DNA of 34,990 bases from Bifidobacterium sp. UBA6881 (GCA_002451435.1 DKCF01000077.1:1-34990); one strand, 5' to 3'; numbered from the stretch's first letter, positions 16,004 to 23,558 are shown. Translations and numbers: made by a program. Notes: generated by a model not told the origin, from the sequence alone.

Positions 16004-16402
16004 ATGACAATGACAGATCCGATCGCAGACATGCTTACGCGTCTGCGTAATGCGAGCGCGGCAAAGCACGAGACCGTGGATATGCCGTACTCCAAGTTCA
16101 AGAAGAACATCGCCGAGATTCTGAAGCGTGAAGGCTACATCAAGGACTTCACCGCCAAGGAAGCCAAGGTCGGCCAGACTCTTGAGGTCACCCTCAAGTA
16201 CGGTCCGAACGGCGAACGTTCCATCCAGGGAATCAAGCGCATCTCCAAGCCGGGCCTGCGTCGTTACGCGAAGTCCGATGCTCTGCCGATGCCGCTCGGT
16301 GGCCTTGGTATCGCAATCATCTCGACTAGCTCGGGACTGCTGACCCAGAAGGAATGCCTCGACCGAGGCATCGGCGGCGAGATCGTCGCTTTCGTTTGGT
16401 GA
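16004..16402 (+). CDS. rpsH: 30S ribosomal protein S8
   Basis: A 132-residue S8 that binds helix 21 of 16S rRNA. The start MTMTDPIADMLTRLRNA and the C-terminal GLGIAIISTSSGLLTQKE match the family. In E. coli S8 represses the spc operon by binding near rplE; here the notable gap is directly upstream of rpsH instead. The ATG at 16010 is an alternative start two codons later. Confidence 0.99.
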   Translation: MTMTDPIADMLTRLRNASAAKHETVDMPYSKFKKNIAEILKREGYIKDFTAKEAKVGQTLEVTLKYGPNGERSIQGIKRISKPGLRRYAKSDALPMPLGGLGIAIISTSSGLLTQKECLDRGIGGEIVAFVW

Positions 16403-16419
16403 GAAAGGAGAGCTGAAAC

Positions 16420-16959
16420 ATGGCATCGCATATTGGTAAGCTCCCCGTCACCATTCCTGCTGGCGTGGAAGTCAAGATTGACGGACAGTCCTTCAGCGCC
16501 AAGGGCGCCAAGGGCACCGATTCCTACGAGATTCCGGAAGGCATCACCGCCCAGGTCGAAGGCAACGAAATCGTCTTCACCCCGGCTGATGATCAGCGTC
16601 CGACCCGTGCGAAGCACGGTCTGGCCCGTTCCATCGTGGCCGGCATGGTCAAGGGCGTGCACGACGGTTACTCCAAGACCCTGGAGATCGTCGGCACCGG
16701 TTACCGCGCTCAGATGAAGGGCAAGGGCATCGAGTTCTCCCTCGGTTACTCCCACACCATCACCGTTGAGCCGCCGGCTGGCATCGAGTTCGAACTGCCG
16801 AACCCGAACCAGGTGATCGTCAAGGGTATCGACAAGCAAGCTGTCGGCCAGTGCGCCGCTAACATCCGCAAGCTCCGTGCTCCGGAACCGTACAAGGGCA
16901 AGGGCATCAAGTACGCGGATGAGCACATCCTGCGCAAGGCTGGAAAGGCTGGTAAGTAA
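16420..16959 (+). CDS. rplF: 50S ribosomal protein L6
   Basis: A 179-residue L6 made of two similar domains, placed near the factor-binding site. It has HIGKLPVTIPAGVEVKIDG at the start, YRAQMKGKGIEFSLGYSH at the domain junction and PEPYKGKGIKYADEHI at the end. AAAGGAGAG precedes the ATG. Its TAA overlaps the rplR ATG. Confidence 0.99.
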   Translation: MASHIGKLPVTIPAGVEVKIDGQSFSAKGAKGTDSYEIPEGITAQVEGNEIVFTPADDQRPTRAKHGLARSIVAGMVKGVHDGYSKTLEIVGTGYRAQMKGKGIEFSLGYSHTITVEPPAGIEFELPNPNQVIVKGIDKQAVGQCAANIRKLRAPEPYKGKGIKYADEHILRKAGKAGK

Positions 16960-17330
16960 TGAGCGTCCAGATTTTCGGTAAGGGTAAGAAGGCCGCGCTC
17001 AAGCGCCGCCACGCTCGTCTGCGCAAGCGCATCAGCGGTACCCCGGAGCTTCCGCGTCTGGTGGTTACCCGTTCCAACCGTCACATGGTTGCCCAGATCG
17101 TCGACGACACCAAGGGCGTTACCTTGGTGAGCGAATCCACTCTGATGAGCGATTTCGCTGGTTTCGAGGGCACCAAGACCGAAGCCGCCAAGAAGGTCGG
17201 CGAACTGATTGCCAAGAAGGCTCAGGACGCAGGCATCACCGCGGTCGTGTTCGATCGTGGCGGCAACAAGTATCATGGCCGCGTCGCAGCTGTCGCTGAA
17301 GGCGCCCGCGAGGGAGGTCTGGCACTGTGA
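16959..17330 (+). CDS. rplR: 50S ribosomal protein L18
   Basis: A 123-residue L18, a 5S rRNA-binding protein. The basic N-terminus KRRHARLRKRISGTPELPRL and the C-terminal FDRGGNKYHGRVAAVAEGAR are clear signatures. It overlaps rplF by one base and rpsE by four, in keeping with tight coupling. Confidence 0.99.
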   Translation: MSVQIFGKGKKAALKRRHARLRKRISGTPELPRLVVTRSNRHMVAQIVDDTKGVTLVSESTLMSDFAGFEGTKTEAAKKVGELIAKKAQDAGITAVVFDRGGNKYHGRVAAVAEGAREGGLAL

Positions 17331-18052
17331 GCGACAACGAAAAGGAAACCCAAGTGGCTGAAGAAACTCAGAACACTCAGGCTGCCGCTGAGTCCAACAA
17401 CGAGGACCGCAAGTCCCGTCGTGGCCAGCGTGGCGAGGGTCGTCGTGGCGAGCGTCGCAACCGCCGTGAGGAATCTCACGAGAACGAGATGCTCGACCGC
17501 GTGGTGACCATCAACCGCGTGTCCAAGACCCACAAGGGTGGTCGTACGTTCAGCTTCGCCGCCCTCGTGGTGGTCGGCGACGGCAAGGGCACCGTGGGCG
17601 TCGGTTACGGCAAGTCCCGCGAGGTTCCGGCCGCAATCGCCAAGGGCCAGCTGGATGCCAAGAAGCACATGTTCAGCGTTCCGCGCGTTCGCGGCACCGT
17701 CACCCACCCGGTGATCGGCCACGACGCAGCCGGCACCGTGCTGCTTCGCCCGGCTGCCCCGGGTACCGGTGTTATCGCCGGCGGCGCGGTCCGCGCCGTC
17801 ATGGAATGCGCCGGCATCACCGACGTCCTGACCAAGTCGATGGGCTCCGCCACCGCCGTCAACGTGGTGCGCGCTACCGTCGACGCCCTCAAGAAGCTTG
17901 AGGAGCCGGAAGAGATCGCGGCCCGTCGCGGTCTGTCCCTCGAAGAGGTGGCTCCGGACGAGCTGCTGCGTGCTCGCGCCGCGGGCATCGCCGAAGCCCG
18001 CAAGGCCCGTGAAGAAGCACAGGCCAAGGCTGCCGAGAAGGACGGTGAGTGA
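17327..18052 (+). CDS. rpsE: 30S ribosomal protein S5
   Basis: A 241-residue S5 involved in decoding accuracy. The core has NRVSKTHKGGRTFSFAALVV, VGVGYGKSREVPAAIAKGQ and the C-terminal IAGGAVRAVMECAGITDVL. It is longer than E. coli S5 because of an acidic, then Arg-rich, N-terminal extension of about 50 residues and an Ala/Glu-rich tail. The start is GTG at 17327 with GGGAGG upstream, inside the end of rplR. Confidence 0.99.
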   Translation: MSDNEKETQVAEETQNTQAAAESNNEDRKSRRGQRGEGRRGERRNRREESHENEMLDRVVTINRVSKTHKGGRTFSFAALVVVGDGKGTVGVGYGKSREVPAAIAKGQLDAKKHMFSVPRVRGTVTHPVIGHDAAGTVLLRPAAPGTGVIAGGAVRAVMECAGITDVLTKSMGSATAVNVVRATVDALKKLEEPEEIAARRGLSLEEVAPDELLRARAAGIAEARKAREEAQAKAAEKDGE

Positions 18053-18234
18053 TGACTAACCTGAACATCAAGCTGCACCACGGTCTGGTGAACTCCACTC
18101 CGAAGCAGCGTGCTGCGGCTCAGACTCTGGGCCTGAACAAGATCGGCAAGACCGTGACTCGCGAGGACACCCCGGCCCTTCGTGGCCAGCTGCAGGTCCT
18201 GCGTCACCTGGTCACCGTTGAGGAGGCTGACTGA
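18052..18234 (+). CDS. rpmD: 50S ribosomal protein L30
   Basis: A 60-residue L30 with LNIKLHHGLVNSTPKQRAAA and TVTREDTPALRGQLQVLRH. The ATG shares one base with the rpsE stop. A GTG one codon earlier is possible but would only add one residue. It is followed two bases later by rplO. Confidence 0.98.
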   Translation: MTNLNIKLHHGLVNSTPKQRAAAQTLGLNKIGKTVTREDTPALRGQLQVLRHLVTVEEAD

Positions 18235-18236
18235 TT

Positions 18237-18683
18237 ATGGCAGACATTCTGCAGATGCATGACCTGAAGCCGGCTCCGGGTGCCAAGAAGGATCGCATTC
18301 GCGTTGGTCGTGGTGAAGGTTCCAAGGGTAAGACCTCGGGCCGTGGCGACAAGGGCACCAAGAAGCGCTACCAGGTTCGTCCGGGCTTCGAAGGTGGCCA
18401 GCTGCCGCTGTACATGCGCCTTCCGAAGCTCCGCGGCTTCAAGAACCCGTTCAAGAAGGAATTCCAGGTCGTCAACGTCGCTGCTCTCGCGGAACTGTTC
18501 CCGCAGGGCGGCGAGATCACCGTCGCCGATCTGGTCGCCAAGGGTGCCGTCCGTGACGGTTACCCGGTCAAGGTCCTGGGCGACGGCGAGACCACGGTTG
18601 CTTTCACCCTCAAGGGTGTCAAGGCTTCCGCTTCCGCCAAGGCCAAGATCGAAGCCGCTGGTGGCTCCATCTCCGAAGACTGA
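18237..18683 (+). CDS. rplO: 50S ribosomal protein L15
   Basis: A 148-residue L15, a late assembly protein. The Gly-rich basic N-terminal part VGRGEGSKGKTSGRGDKGTK and the FEGGQLPLYMRLPKLRGFKN segment are diagnostic. GAGGAGG upstream gives a good ribosome site. A strong terminator follows, which separates it from secY. Confidence 0.99.
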   Translation: MADILQMHDLKPAPGAKKDRIRVGRGEGSKGKTSGRGDKGTKKRYQVRPGFEGGQLPLYMRLPKLRGFKNPFKKEFQVVNVAALAELFPQGGEITVADLVAKGAVRDGYPVKVLGDGETTVAFTLKGVKASASAKAKIEAAGGSISED

Positions 18684-18718
18684 TTTCGGAATGAGACTCA
18701 GCTAGGCTGAATTACTCA

Positions 18719-18757
18719 TTGAGGCTTCTTCCACATCGTGGAAGAAGCCTCAATTGC
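18719..18757 (+). terminator. Strong hairpin terminator after rplO
   Basis: A perfect 16-bp stem (18719-18734 with 18738-18753) has a three-base ATC loop and is followed by TTGCTTAT. It lies between rplO and secY and divides the spc segment. Confidence 0.88.
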
Positions 18758-18821
18758 TTATATGAGATTCGATGAAGAATCGGAAACAATTAGGAAAAAC
18801 TCGCAAAAGTATGGGAAATAC

Positions 18822-18850
18822 GCGCATTGGTAGGCAATGTGCGCTAGACT
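18822..18850 (+). promoter_or_regulatory. Putative secY promoter with inverted repeat
   Basis: GCGCATTG and CAATGTGCGC form an imperfect inverted repeat around GTAGG, with CATTG/CAATG perfect. It directly abuts TAGACT (18845-18850), a plausible -10 that lies 61 bp before the secY start. A matching -35 is not clear. The terminator upstream makes a promoter necessary. Confidence 0.45.
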
Positions 18851-18911
18851 CGGGCGTTAGAGTCTGTTTGCATGGGTGCGCAGACGCGCACGTCGATGGA
18901 AGGAATCCTAG

Positions 18912-20249
18912 GTGAGGACGTTAATCCAGGCCTTGAAGACCAAGGAATTGAGGAACAAGATCCTCTTTACCTTTGGCATCATCATCATTTATCGTATCGG
19001 TTCGTTTATCCCGACTCCAGGCGTCGACTACACGGTCGTCCAGCAGTGCGTCGGAAAGATGAACAGCACCTCCGAGAACTTCATCGGTCTGGTGAACCTC
19101 TTCTCCGGCGGCGCCATGCTGCAGCTGTCGATTTTCGCGTTGGGCGTCATGCCGTACATCACCGCCTCCATCGTCATCCAGCTGCTGCGCGTGGTCATCC
19201 CTCGTTTCGAGGCGCTGCACAAGGAAGGGCAGTCCGGTGAGGCGAAGCTGACCCAGTACACGCGTTATCTGACCATCGGACTCGCGGTGCTGCAGTCCAC
19301 CACCATTCTGGTGACCGCACGCTCCGGAGCCCTGTTCAACTACCAGTGCTCGCAGGTCGTGCCGGACGGTTCGGTGTGGAACCTCGTCGTCATGGTGCTC
19401 ATCATGACCGGCGGTACCGGCCTGATCATGTGGATGGCCGAACTCATCACCGACAAGGGACTCGGCCAGGGCATGTCCATCCTGATCTTCATGTCCATCT
19501 GCTCGGGCTTCCTGCCGCAGCTGTGGGAGATCGGCTGGGGCACCAAGGGCACCGACGGCGACTGGGCCAAGTTCGCCGCGGTCGTCGGCGTGCTGCTCGT
19601 CATCATGATTCTCGTCATCTACGTCGAGCTGTCGCAGCGCCGCATCCCGGTGCAGTACACCCGTCGTATGATCGGACGCAAGATGTACGGCGGCTCGTCC
19701 ACGTACCTGCCGCTGAAGATCAACATGAGCGGTGTCATCCCGCCGATTTTCGCGTCCTCCATTCTGGCGGTGCCGACACTGATCGCCCAGTTCGGCAATT
19801 CCGACCAGTCGTGGGTCAAGTGGATCAATTCGAACCTCGCCAACACCACCTCCGTGTGGTACATCGCGCTGTACGCGCTCATGATCGTGTTCTTCTGCTT
19901 CTTCTACACGGAGATCACCTTCAATCCGGACGAGACCGCCGACAACATGAAGCAGTACGGCGGATTCATCCCGGGCATCCGCGCGGGCAACGCGACCAGC
20001 CGCTACCTGAGCTACGTGATGAACCGTCTGAACACGGTGGGTGCCGTGTACCTGCTGTTCGTGGCGCTTATCCCGACCGTGCTCATCATGGCGCTGAACC
20101 TCAACACCAAGCTGCCGTTCGGCGGCACCACCATCCTGATCATCGCGGGCGTCGGACTCGACACCCTGCGTCAGGCCAAGGCCCAGACCGAGCAGTTCCA
20201 GTACGCTGGCTTCCTGTTCGAGGGCACCGACCACAAGGAAGGCAAGTAA
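18912..20249 (+). CDS. secY: Protein translocase subunit SecY
   Basis: A 445-residue membrane channel protein with ten hydrophobic helices, forming SecYEG for protein export and membrane insertion. Family marks include the N-terminal LKTKELRNKILFTFGIIIIY, PYITASIVIQLLRVVIPRFE and the cytoplasmic loop SQRRIPVQYTRRMIGRKMYG. The GTG at 18912 is chosen because the family N-terminus begins there and GGAAGGA lies just upstream. It stands between two strong terminators, so it is likely transcribed alone. Confidence 0.98.
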   Translation: MRTLIQALKTKELRNKILFTFGIIIIYRIGSFIPTPGVDYTVVQQCVGKMNSTSENFIGLVNLFSGGAMLQLSIFALGVMPYITASIVIQLLRVVIPRFEALHKEGQSGEAKLTQYTRYLTIGLAVLQSTTILVTARSGALFNYQCSQVVPDGSVWNLVVMVLIMTGGTGLIMWMAELITDKGLGQGMSILIFMSICSGFLPQLWEIGWGTKGTDGDWAKFAAVVGVLLVIMILVIYVELSQRRIPVQYTRRMIGRKMYGGSSTYLPLKINMSGVIPPIFASSILAVPTLIAQFGNSDQSWVKWINSNLANTTSVWYIALYALMIVFFCFFYTEITFNPDETADNMKQYGGFIPGIRAGNATSRYLSYVMNRLNTVGAVYLLFVALIPTVLIMALNLNTKLPFGGTTILIIAGVGLDTLRQAKAQTEQFQYAGFLFEGTDHKEGK

Positions 20250-20255
20250 AAGCCT

Positions 20256-20304
20256 GGCCATATGGCACCGTCCTCGTCGCGGGGGCGGTGCCATATGGCC
20301 GTTT
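20256..20304 (+). terminator. Hairpin terminator after secY
   Basis: A perfect 15-bp stem (GGCCATATGGCACCG at 20256-20270 with its complement at 20286-20300) has a loop that can pair further. It is followed by GTTTAC. It starts seven bases after the secY stop. Confidence 0.82.
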
Positions 20305-20361
20305 ACAGTAACCAAAGAGTATCCGAGACTCCGCAAGGAGCATGACGAAACGGAGAACAAC

Positions 20362-20922
20362 ATGCGACTGCTGATCATGGGCCCGCAAGGCGTCGGCAAA
20401 GGAACCCAGGCCGCTTTGCTGAGCAAGCATTACGGTATTCCGGCGATCTCCACCGGCGATATCTTCCGCTACAACATCAAGAACAAGACCGAGCTCGGCG
20501 TCGAAGCGCTCACGTACATCAACAAGGGCGAGCTGGTCCCCGACGAACTGACCAACAAGATCGTCAAGGATCGTCTGGCCATGGACGACGCCAAGAACGG
20601 TTGGATCCTCGACGGCTACCCGCGCAACGCCTCCCAGGTCGAGGCCCTGGACGCCATCCTCAAGGATCTCGGCACCCCGCTCGACGCGGTGGTCGCGCTC
20701 GACGCCGACCACGACGTGCTGATGGAACGCATGAAGAAGCGCGCCGAAATCGAGGGCCGTTCCGACGACACCCCGGAAGCCATTGCCAAGCGTCTTGACG
20801 TCTATGCCAAGGAAACCGCTCCGCTGCTGTCCATCTACAAGGACCGCGGCCTGCTCAAGACGTTCGACGGCGTCGGCGCGGTGGACGAGATCCAGGCCAC
20901 CATCGTGGCGGAGCTCGGCTGA
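20362..20922 (+). CDS. adk: Adenylate kinase, short-LID form
   Basis: A 186-residue kinase that converts AMP and ATP to two ADP. The P-loop is GPQGVGKGT (residues 7-15), the AMP-binding ISTGDIFRYNI follows, and WILDGYPRNASQV is the conserved FPR-type segment with Tyr in place of Phe. The LID is short and lacks the zinc or long beta insertion, as in other Actinobacteria. The ATG lies 12 bases after ACGGAG. Terminators on both sides suggest its own unit. Confidence 0.98.
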   Translation: MRLLIMGPQGVGKGTQAALLSKHYGIPAISTGDIFRYNIKNKTELGVEALTYINKGELVPDELTNKIVKDRLAMDDAKNGWILDGYPRNASQVEALDAILKDLGTPLDAVVALDADHDVLMERMKKRAEIEGRSDDTPEAIAKRLDVYAKETAPLLSIYKDRGLLKTFDGVGAVDEIQATIVAELG

Positions 20923-20939
20923 ATCCATTAGCATAAAAC

Positions 20940-20999
20940 ACACGAAAACGGGAATTACGACACGCCGAGCATGTCGTAATTCCCGTTTTCGTGTATTCT
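20940..20999 (+). terminator. 23-bp perfect hairpin between adk and infA
   Basis: Arms 20940-20962 and 20972-20994 are perfectly complementary with a nine-base loop, then ATTCTT follows. It is the longest perfect stem in the window and cleanly separates adk from the infA unit. Confidence 0.88.
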
Positions 21000-21005
21000 T
21001 GCAAG

Positions 21006-21032
21006 TTGGTGTGTCTTCGGGCACACTATAGT
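21006..21032 (+). promoter_or_regulatory. Putative infA promoter
   Basis: TTGGTG (21006-21011) and TATAGT (21027-21032) are 15 bp apart, and TATAGT lies 27 bp before the infA start. A GTGTGTC-TTCG-GGCACAC inverted repeat (21009-21026) sits between them. It may be a regulator site, or an RNA hairpin if transcription starts further upstream. Confidence 0.5.
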
Positions 21033-21058
21033 AATCGCCAAGGAACGGAACGAGGCTC

Positions 21059-21277
21059 ATGGCTAAAGACGGTGTGATTGAAGTCGAAGGACAGGTAGTG
21101 GAAGCACTGCCGAACGCGATGTTTCGTGTCGAACTCGAGAACAAGCATATCGTGCTGGCAACCATCTCGGGCAAGATGAGGAAGAACTACATCCGCATTC
21201 TGCCGCAGGATCGCGTTGTGCTGGAAATGAGCCCATACGATCTGAACCGCGGCCGCATTACGTACCGTTACAAGTAA
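21059..21277 (+). CDS. infA: Translation initiation factor IF-1
   Basis: A 72-residue OB-fold factor that occupies the 30S A site during initiation. KDGVIEVEGQVVEALPNAMF and SGKMRKNYIRILPQDRV, followed by DLNRGRITYRYK, are near-universal. The ATG follows ACGAGG. It starts the alpha segment directly after adk without an intervening map gene. Confidence 0.99.
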   Translation: MAKDGVIEVEGQVVEALPNAMFRVELENKHIVLATISGKMRKNYIRILPQDRVVLEMSPYDLNRGRITYRYK

Positions 21278-21300
21278 AGGTACACAAGCAAAGGAAAACC

Positions 21301-21414
21301 ATGAAGGTCAGCCCTAGTGTGAAGAGGATCTGCGAGAACTGCCGCGTGATCCGTCGTCACGGCCGCGTCATGGTGATCTGCACTAACCCGCGCCACAAGC
21401 AGCGTCAGGGCTGA
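21301..21414 (+). CDS. rpmJ: 50S ribosomal protein L36, zinc-binding form
   Basis: A 37-residue protein reading MKVSPSVKRICENCRVIRRH and onward to KQRQG. It has the CxxC...C...H zinc set: Cys11, Cys14, Cys27 and His32. AAAGGAAAACC precedes the ATG. It sits between infA and rpsM as expected and is followed by a 133-nt structured spacer. Confidence 0.98.
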   Translation: MKVSPSVKRICENCRVIRRHGRVMVICTNPRHKQRQG

Positions 21415-21438
21415 GCAGATCCAAGCGGCATAACAGTA

Positions 21439-21527
21439 CAGGCGCTGAGTCACAGCTCGCCACGGCGAGATGAACCCCGGGTTCGCAGGCCCGGGCCGGG
21501 AAACCGGACGACTCGGTGCAAGACCTG
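21439..21527 (+). promoter_or_regulatory. Candidate structured RNA leader (four-way junction) of rpsM
   Basis: By eye this spacer folds into a closing stem of 10 bp (21442-21451 with 21510-21519, two G-U pairs). CAGG/CCTG (21439-21442 with 21524-21527) offers an outer extension that competes only for base 21442. Three hairpins are enclosed: CTCGC-CACG-GCGAG (21456-21469), CCCGGG-N8-CCCGGG (21476-21495) and CCGG-GAAA-CCGG (21496-21507). The last is a GNRA tetraloop. It ends about 20 nt before the rpsM ATG and has no terminator tail. A ribosomal protein-binding autoregulatory leader is the likeliest role, by analogy with the alpha-operon leader of proteobacteria, to which it shows no obvious sequence likeness. 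Confidence 0.65.
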
Positions 21528-21547
21528 CGGAAACAGAAGGAATCGCA

Positions 21548-21925
21548 ATGGCACGTCTTGCCGGAGTCGACATCCCCAATGAGAAGCGCATCGAGATCGC
21601 CCTCACCTACATCTTTGGTGTTGGTCGTACTCGTGCCAAGGAAACGCTTGCCGCGACCGGTATCAACCCGGACATTCGCGTCAAGGATCTGACGGATGAG
21701 CAGCTGATCACGCTGCGTGACTACCTCGAGGGTAACTACAAGATCGAGGGTGATCTGCGTCGTGAGATCGATGCGGATATCCGCCGTAAGATTCAGATCA
21801 ACTGCTACCAAGGCCAGCGTCACCGTAAGGGACTTCCTGTGCGCGGTCAGCGCACCAAGACCAATGCACGTACCCGCAAGGGTCCGAAGCGCACGGTCGC
21901 CGGAAAGAAGAAGGCCACCAAGTAA
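21548..21925 (+). CDS. rpsM: 30S ribosomal protein S13
   Basis: A 125-residue S13 at the head-to-50S bridge. It has ARLAGVDIPNEKRIEIALTY at the N-terminus, GVGRTRAKETLAATGI and the basic tail RGQRTKTNARTRKGPKRTV. The ATG at 21548 with GAAGGA upstream is preferred. The frame is open back to 21470, but that part is the structured leader and not S13-like. Confidence 0.99.
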   Translation: MARLAGVDIPNEKRIEIALTYIFGVGRTRAKETLAATGINPDIRVKDLTDEQLITLRDYLEGNYKIEGDLRREIDADIRRKIQINCYQGQRHRKGLPVRGQRTKTNARTRKGPKRTVAGKKKATK

Positions 21926-21938
21926 TCGGTGGCTGTTA

Positions 21939-21976
21939 GCCCAGGCCACGAGATGATCGCATCTCATCGTCTGGGC
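21939..21976 (+). promoter_or_regulatory. Stem-loop in the rpsM-rpsK spacer
   Basis: The outer stem GCCCAG/CTGGGC (21939-21944 with 21971-21976) surrounds GAGATG-ATCG-CATCTC (21950-21965). An alternative pairing GTGGC/GCCAC (21929-21933 with 21945-21949) would compete with the outer stem. No T tract follows. A role in rpsK control or mRNA processing is inferred. Confidence 0.5.
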
Positions 21977-22011
21977 ATCAAAGCAAATTCGTTATTAGGA
22001 AACGAGGGTCA

Positions 22012-22410
22012 ATGGCAGCTCAAAAGCAAGCCGCGCGCAAGCCGCGTCGCCGCGACCGCAAGTCGGTCCCGGTTGGGCAGGCGCACATCAAGTCCACTTT
22101 CAACAACACCATCATCTCGATCACCGACCCGTCCGGCGCAGTTGTGTCCTGGGCGTCCGGTGGCGATGTCGGCTTCAAGGGCTCCCGCAAGTCCACGCCG
22201 TACGCCGCTGGCATGGCCGCCGAGTCCGCAGCCCGCAAGGCTATGGAACACGGTCTGAAGAAGGTCGACGTGTTCGTGAAGGGCCCGGGTTCCGGTCGTG
22301 AAACCGCCATCCGCTCCCTGCAGTCCGCAGGCCTCGAGGTCGGTTCCATCACCGACGTCACCCCGCAGGCACACAACGGCGTTCGTCCTCCGAAGCGCCG
22401 TCGCGTCTGA
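22012..22410 (+). CDS. rpsK: 30S ribosomal protein S11
   Basis: A 132-residue S11 of the platform. It has GQAHIKSTFNNTIISITDPS, GFKGSRKSTPYAAGMAAE and the C-terminal KGPGSGRETAIRSLQSAGL, followed by DVTPQAHNGVRPPKRRRV. The ATG follows ACGAGGGTC. It is linked to rpoA through a hairpin-bearing 80-nt spacer. Confidence 0.99.
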   Translation: MAAQKQAARKPRRRDRKSVPVGQAHIKSTFNNTIISITDPSGAVVSWASGGDVGFKGSRKSTPYAAGMAAESAARKAMEHGLKKVDVFVKGPGSGRETAIRSLQSAGLEVGSITDVTPQAHNGVRPPKRRRV

Positions 22411-22445
22411 GCACTAGAAGAAATCATCGATCCAAAGCCGCTTAT

Positions 22446-22468
22446 GGCCGGTGAGTGCACCACCGGCC
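22446..22468 (+). promoter_or_regulatory. Stem-loop before the rpoA ribosome-binding site
   Basis: GGCCGGTG (22446-22453) pairs perfectly with CACCGGCC (22461-22468) around a seven-base loop. GCTT/AAGC (22440-22443, 22471-22474) may extend it. It lies just before the GAAAGGAT ribosome site. There is no T tract. Confidence 0.55.
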
Positions 22469-22490
22469 TGAAGCTGAAAGGATAACCACA

Positions 22491-23489
22491 GTGCTTATCG
22501 CACAGCGTCCGACACTTACCGAGGAATCTCTCAACCCTCAGCGTTCCCGCTTCACCATCGAGCCTCTTGAGCCTGGTTTCGGCTACACGCTTGGCAACTC
22601 GCTGCGTCGTACCCTCTTGAGCTCCATCCCTGGAGCGGCTGTGACTTCGGTGCGCATCTCCGGTGTCCCGCACGAGTTCACCACTCTGCCGGGCGTTGAA
22701 GAGGACGTTACCGAGATCCTGCTGAACATCAAGGGCATCGTGCTCACCAGCGAATACGATGAGCCGGTTGTCATGTATCTGCGCAAGAGCGGCAAGGGCG
22801 AGGCCACCGCGGGTGATATCACCCCGCCGGCCGGCGTCACCATCGCCAACCCGGACAAGCATATCGCCAACCTCGCGGAAGACGGCGAGCTCGAGATCGA
22901 GTTCACCGTCGAGCGTGGCCGCGGTTATGTGCCAGCCCAGATGAACAAGCAGGACAATGCCGAGATTGGCCGCATTCCGGTCGACTCGATCTACTCCCCG
23001 GTGCTCAAGGTGAGCTATCGTGTGGAAGCCACCCGCGTGGAACAGCGCACTGACTTCGACAAGCTCATCCTGGACGTGGAGACCAAGCCGGCAATCTCCC
23101 CGCGCGATGCCGTCGCATCCGCAGGTTCCACTCTGGTGGAGCTCTTCGGCCTGTGCCGTGAGCTCAACACCCAGGCGGAAGGCGTCGAGGTCGGCCCTGC
23201 CCCGGTGGCAGAGGAGACCAACCCGGAGATGGCCGTTCCGATCGAGGACCTCAACCTCACCCAGCGCAGCTACAACTGCCTGAAGCGCGAGGGCATCCAC
23301 ACGATCGGCGAATTGGTCAACCACACCGAGCAGGATCTGCTCGACATCCGTAATTTCGGTATGAAGTCCATCGACGAAGTCAAGGAAAAGCTCCAGTCCC
23401 TCGGTCTGGCGCTCAAGGCTTCCCCGCTTGGCAACTTCGATACCAACAACCTCGAAGGTGGCACGTTCTTCTCGCCTGAAGACGAGTGA
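22491..23489 (+). CDS. rpoA: DNA-directed RNA polymerase subunit alpha
   Basis: A 332-residue alpha subunit. The N-terminal dimerisation domain carries FTIEPLEPGFGYTLGNSLRR near residue 25 and VEATRVEQRTDFDKLILDV further on. The C-terminal domain, which contacts UP elements and activators, has LTQRSYNCLKREGIHTIGEL and IRNFGMKSIDEVKEKLQSLG. The start is GTG at 22491, seven bases after AAAGGAT; an upstream ATG at 22455 lies inside the hairpin and is not family-like. Confidence 0.98.
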   Translation: MLIAQRPTLTEESLNPQRSRFTIEPLEPGFGYTLGNSLRRTLLSSIPGAAVTSVRISGVPHEFTTLPGVEEDVTEILLNIKGIVLTSEYDEPVVMYLRKSGKGEATAGDITPPAGVTIANPDKHIANLAEDGELEIEFTVERGRGYVPAQMNKQDNAEIGRIPVDSIYSPVLKVSYRVEATRVEQRTDFDKLILDVETKPAISPRDAVASAGSTLVELFGLCRELNTQAEGVEVGPAPVAEETNPEMAVPIEDLNLTQRSYNCLKREGIHTIGELVNHTEQDLLDIRNFGMKSIDEVKEKLQSLGLALKASPLGNFDTNNLEGGTFFSPEDE

Positions 23490-23514
23490 TCCGCCGCTTT
23501 TGACATAACCGCTT

Positions 23515-23558
23515 CGTCGGGTTCGGACGTTCGGGCCTTTGCCCACCTGAATTCGACG
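23515..23558 (+). promoter_or_regulatory. Stem-loop in the rpoA-rplQ spacer
   Basis: CGTCG (23515-23519) with CGACG (23554-23558) closes a structure that holds GGGC-CTTT-GCCC (23533-23544). It lies just before the AAGGAG ribosome site of rplQ. No T tract follows. Function is unknown. Confidence 0.45.

Noticed and set aside
21470..21547. N-terminally extended S13
   Set aside because: The extension translates the structured leader and is not S13-like. ATG 21548 has a good ribosome site and the universal N-terminus.
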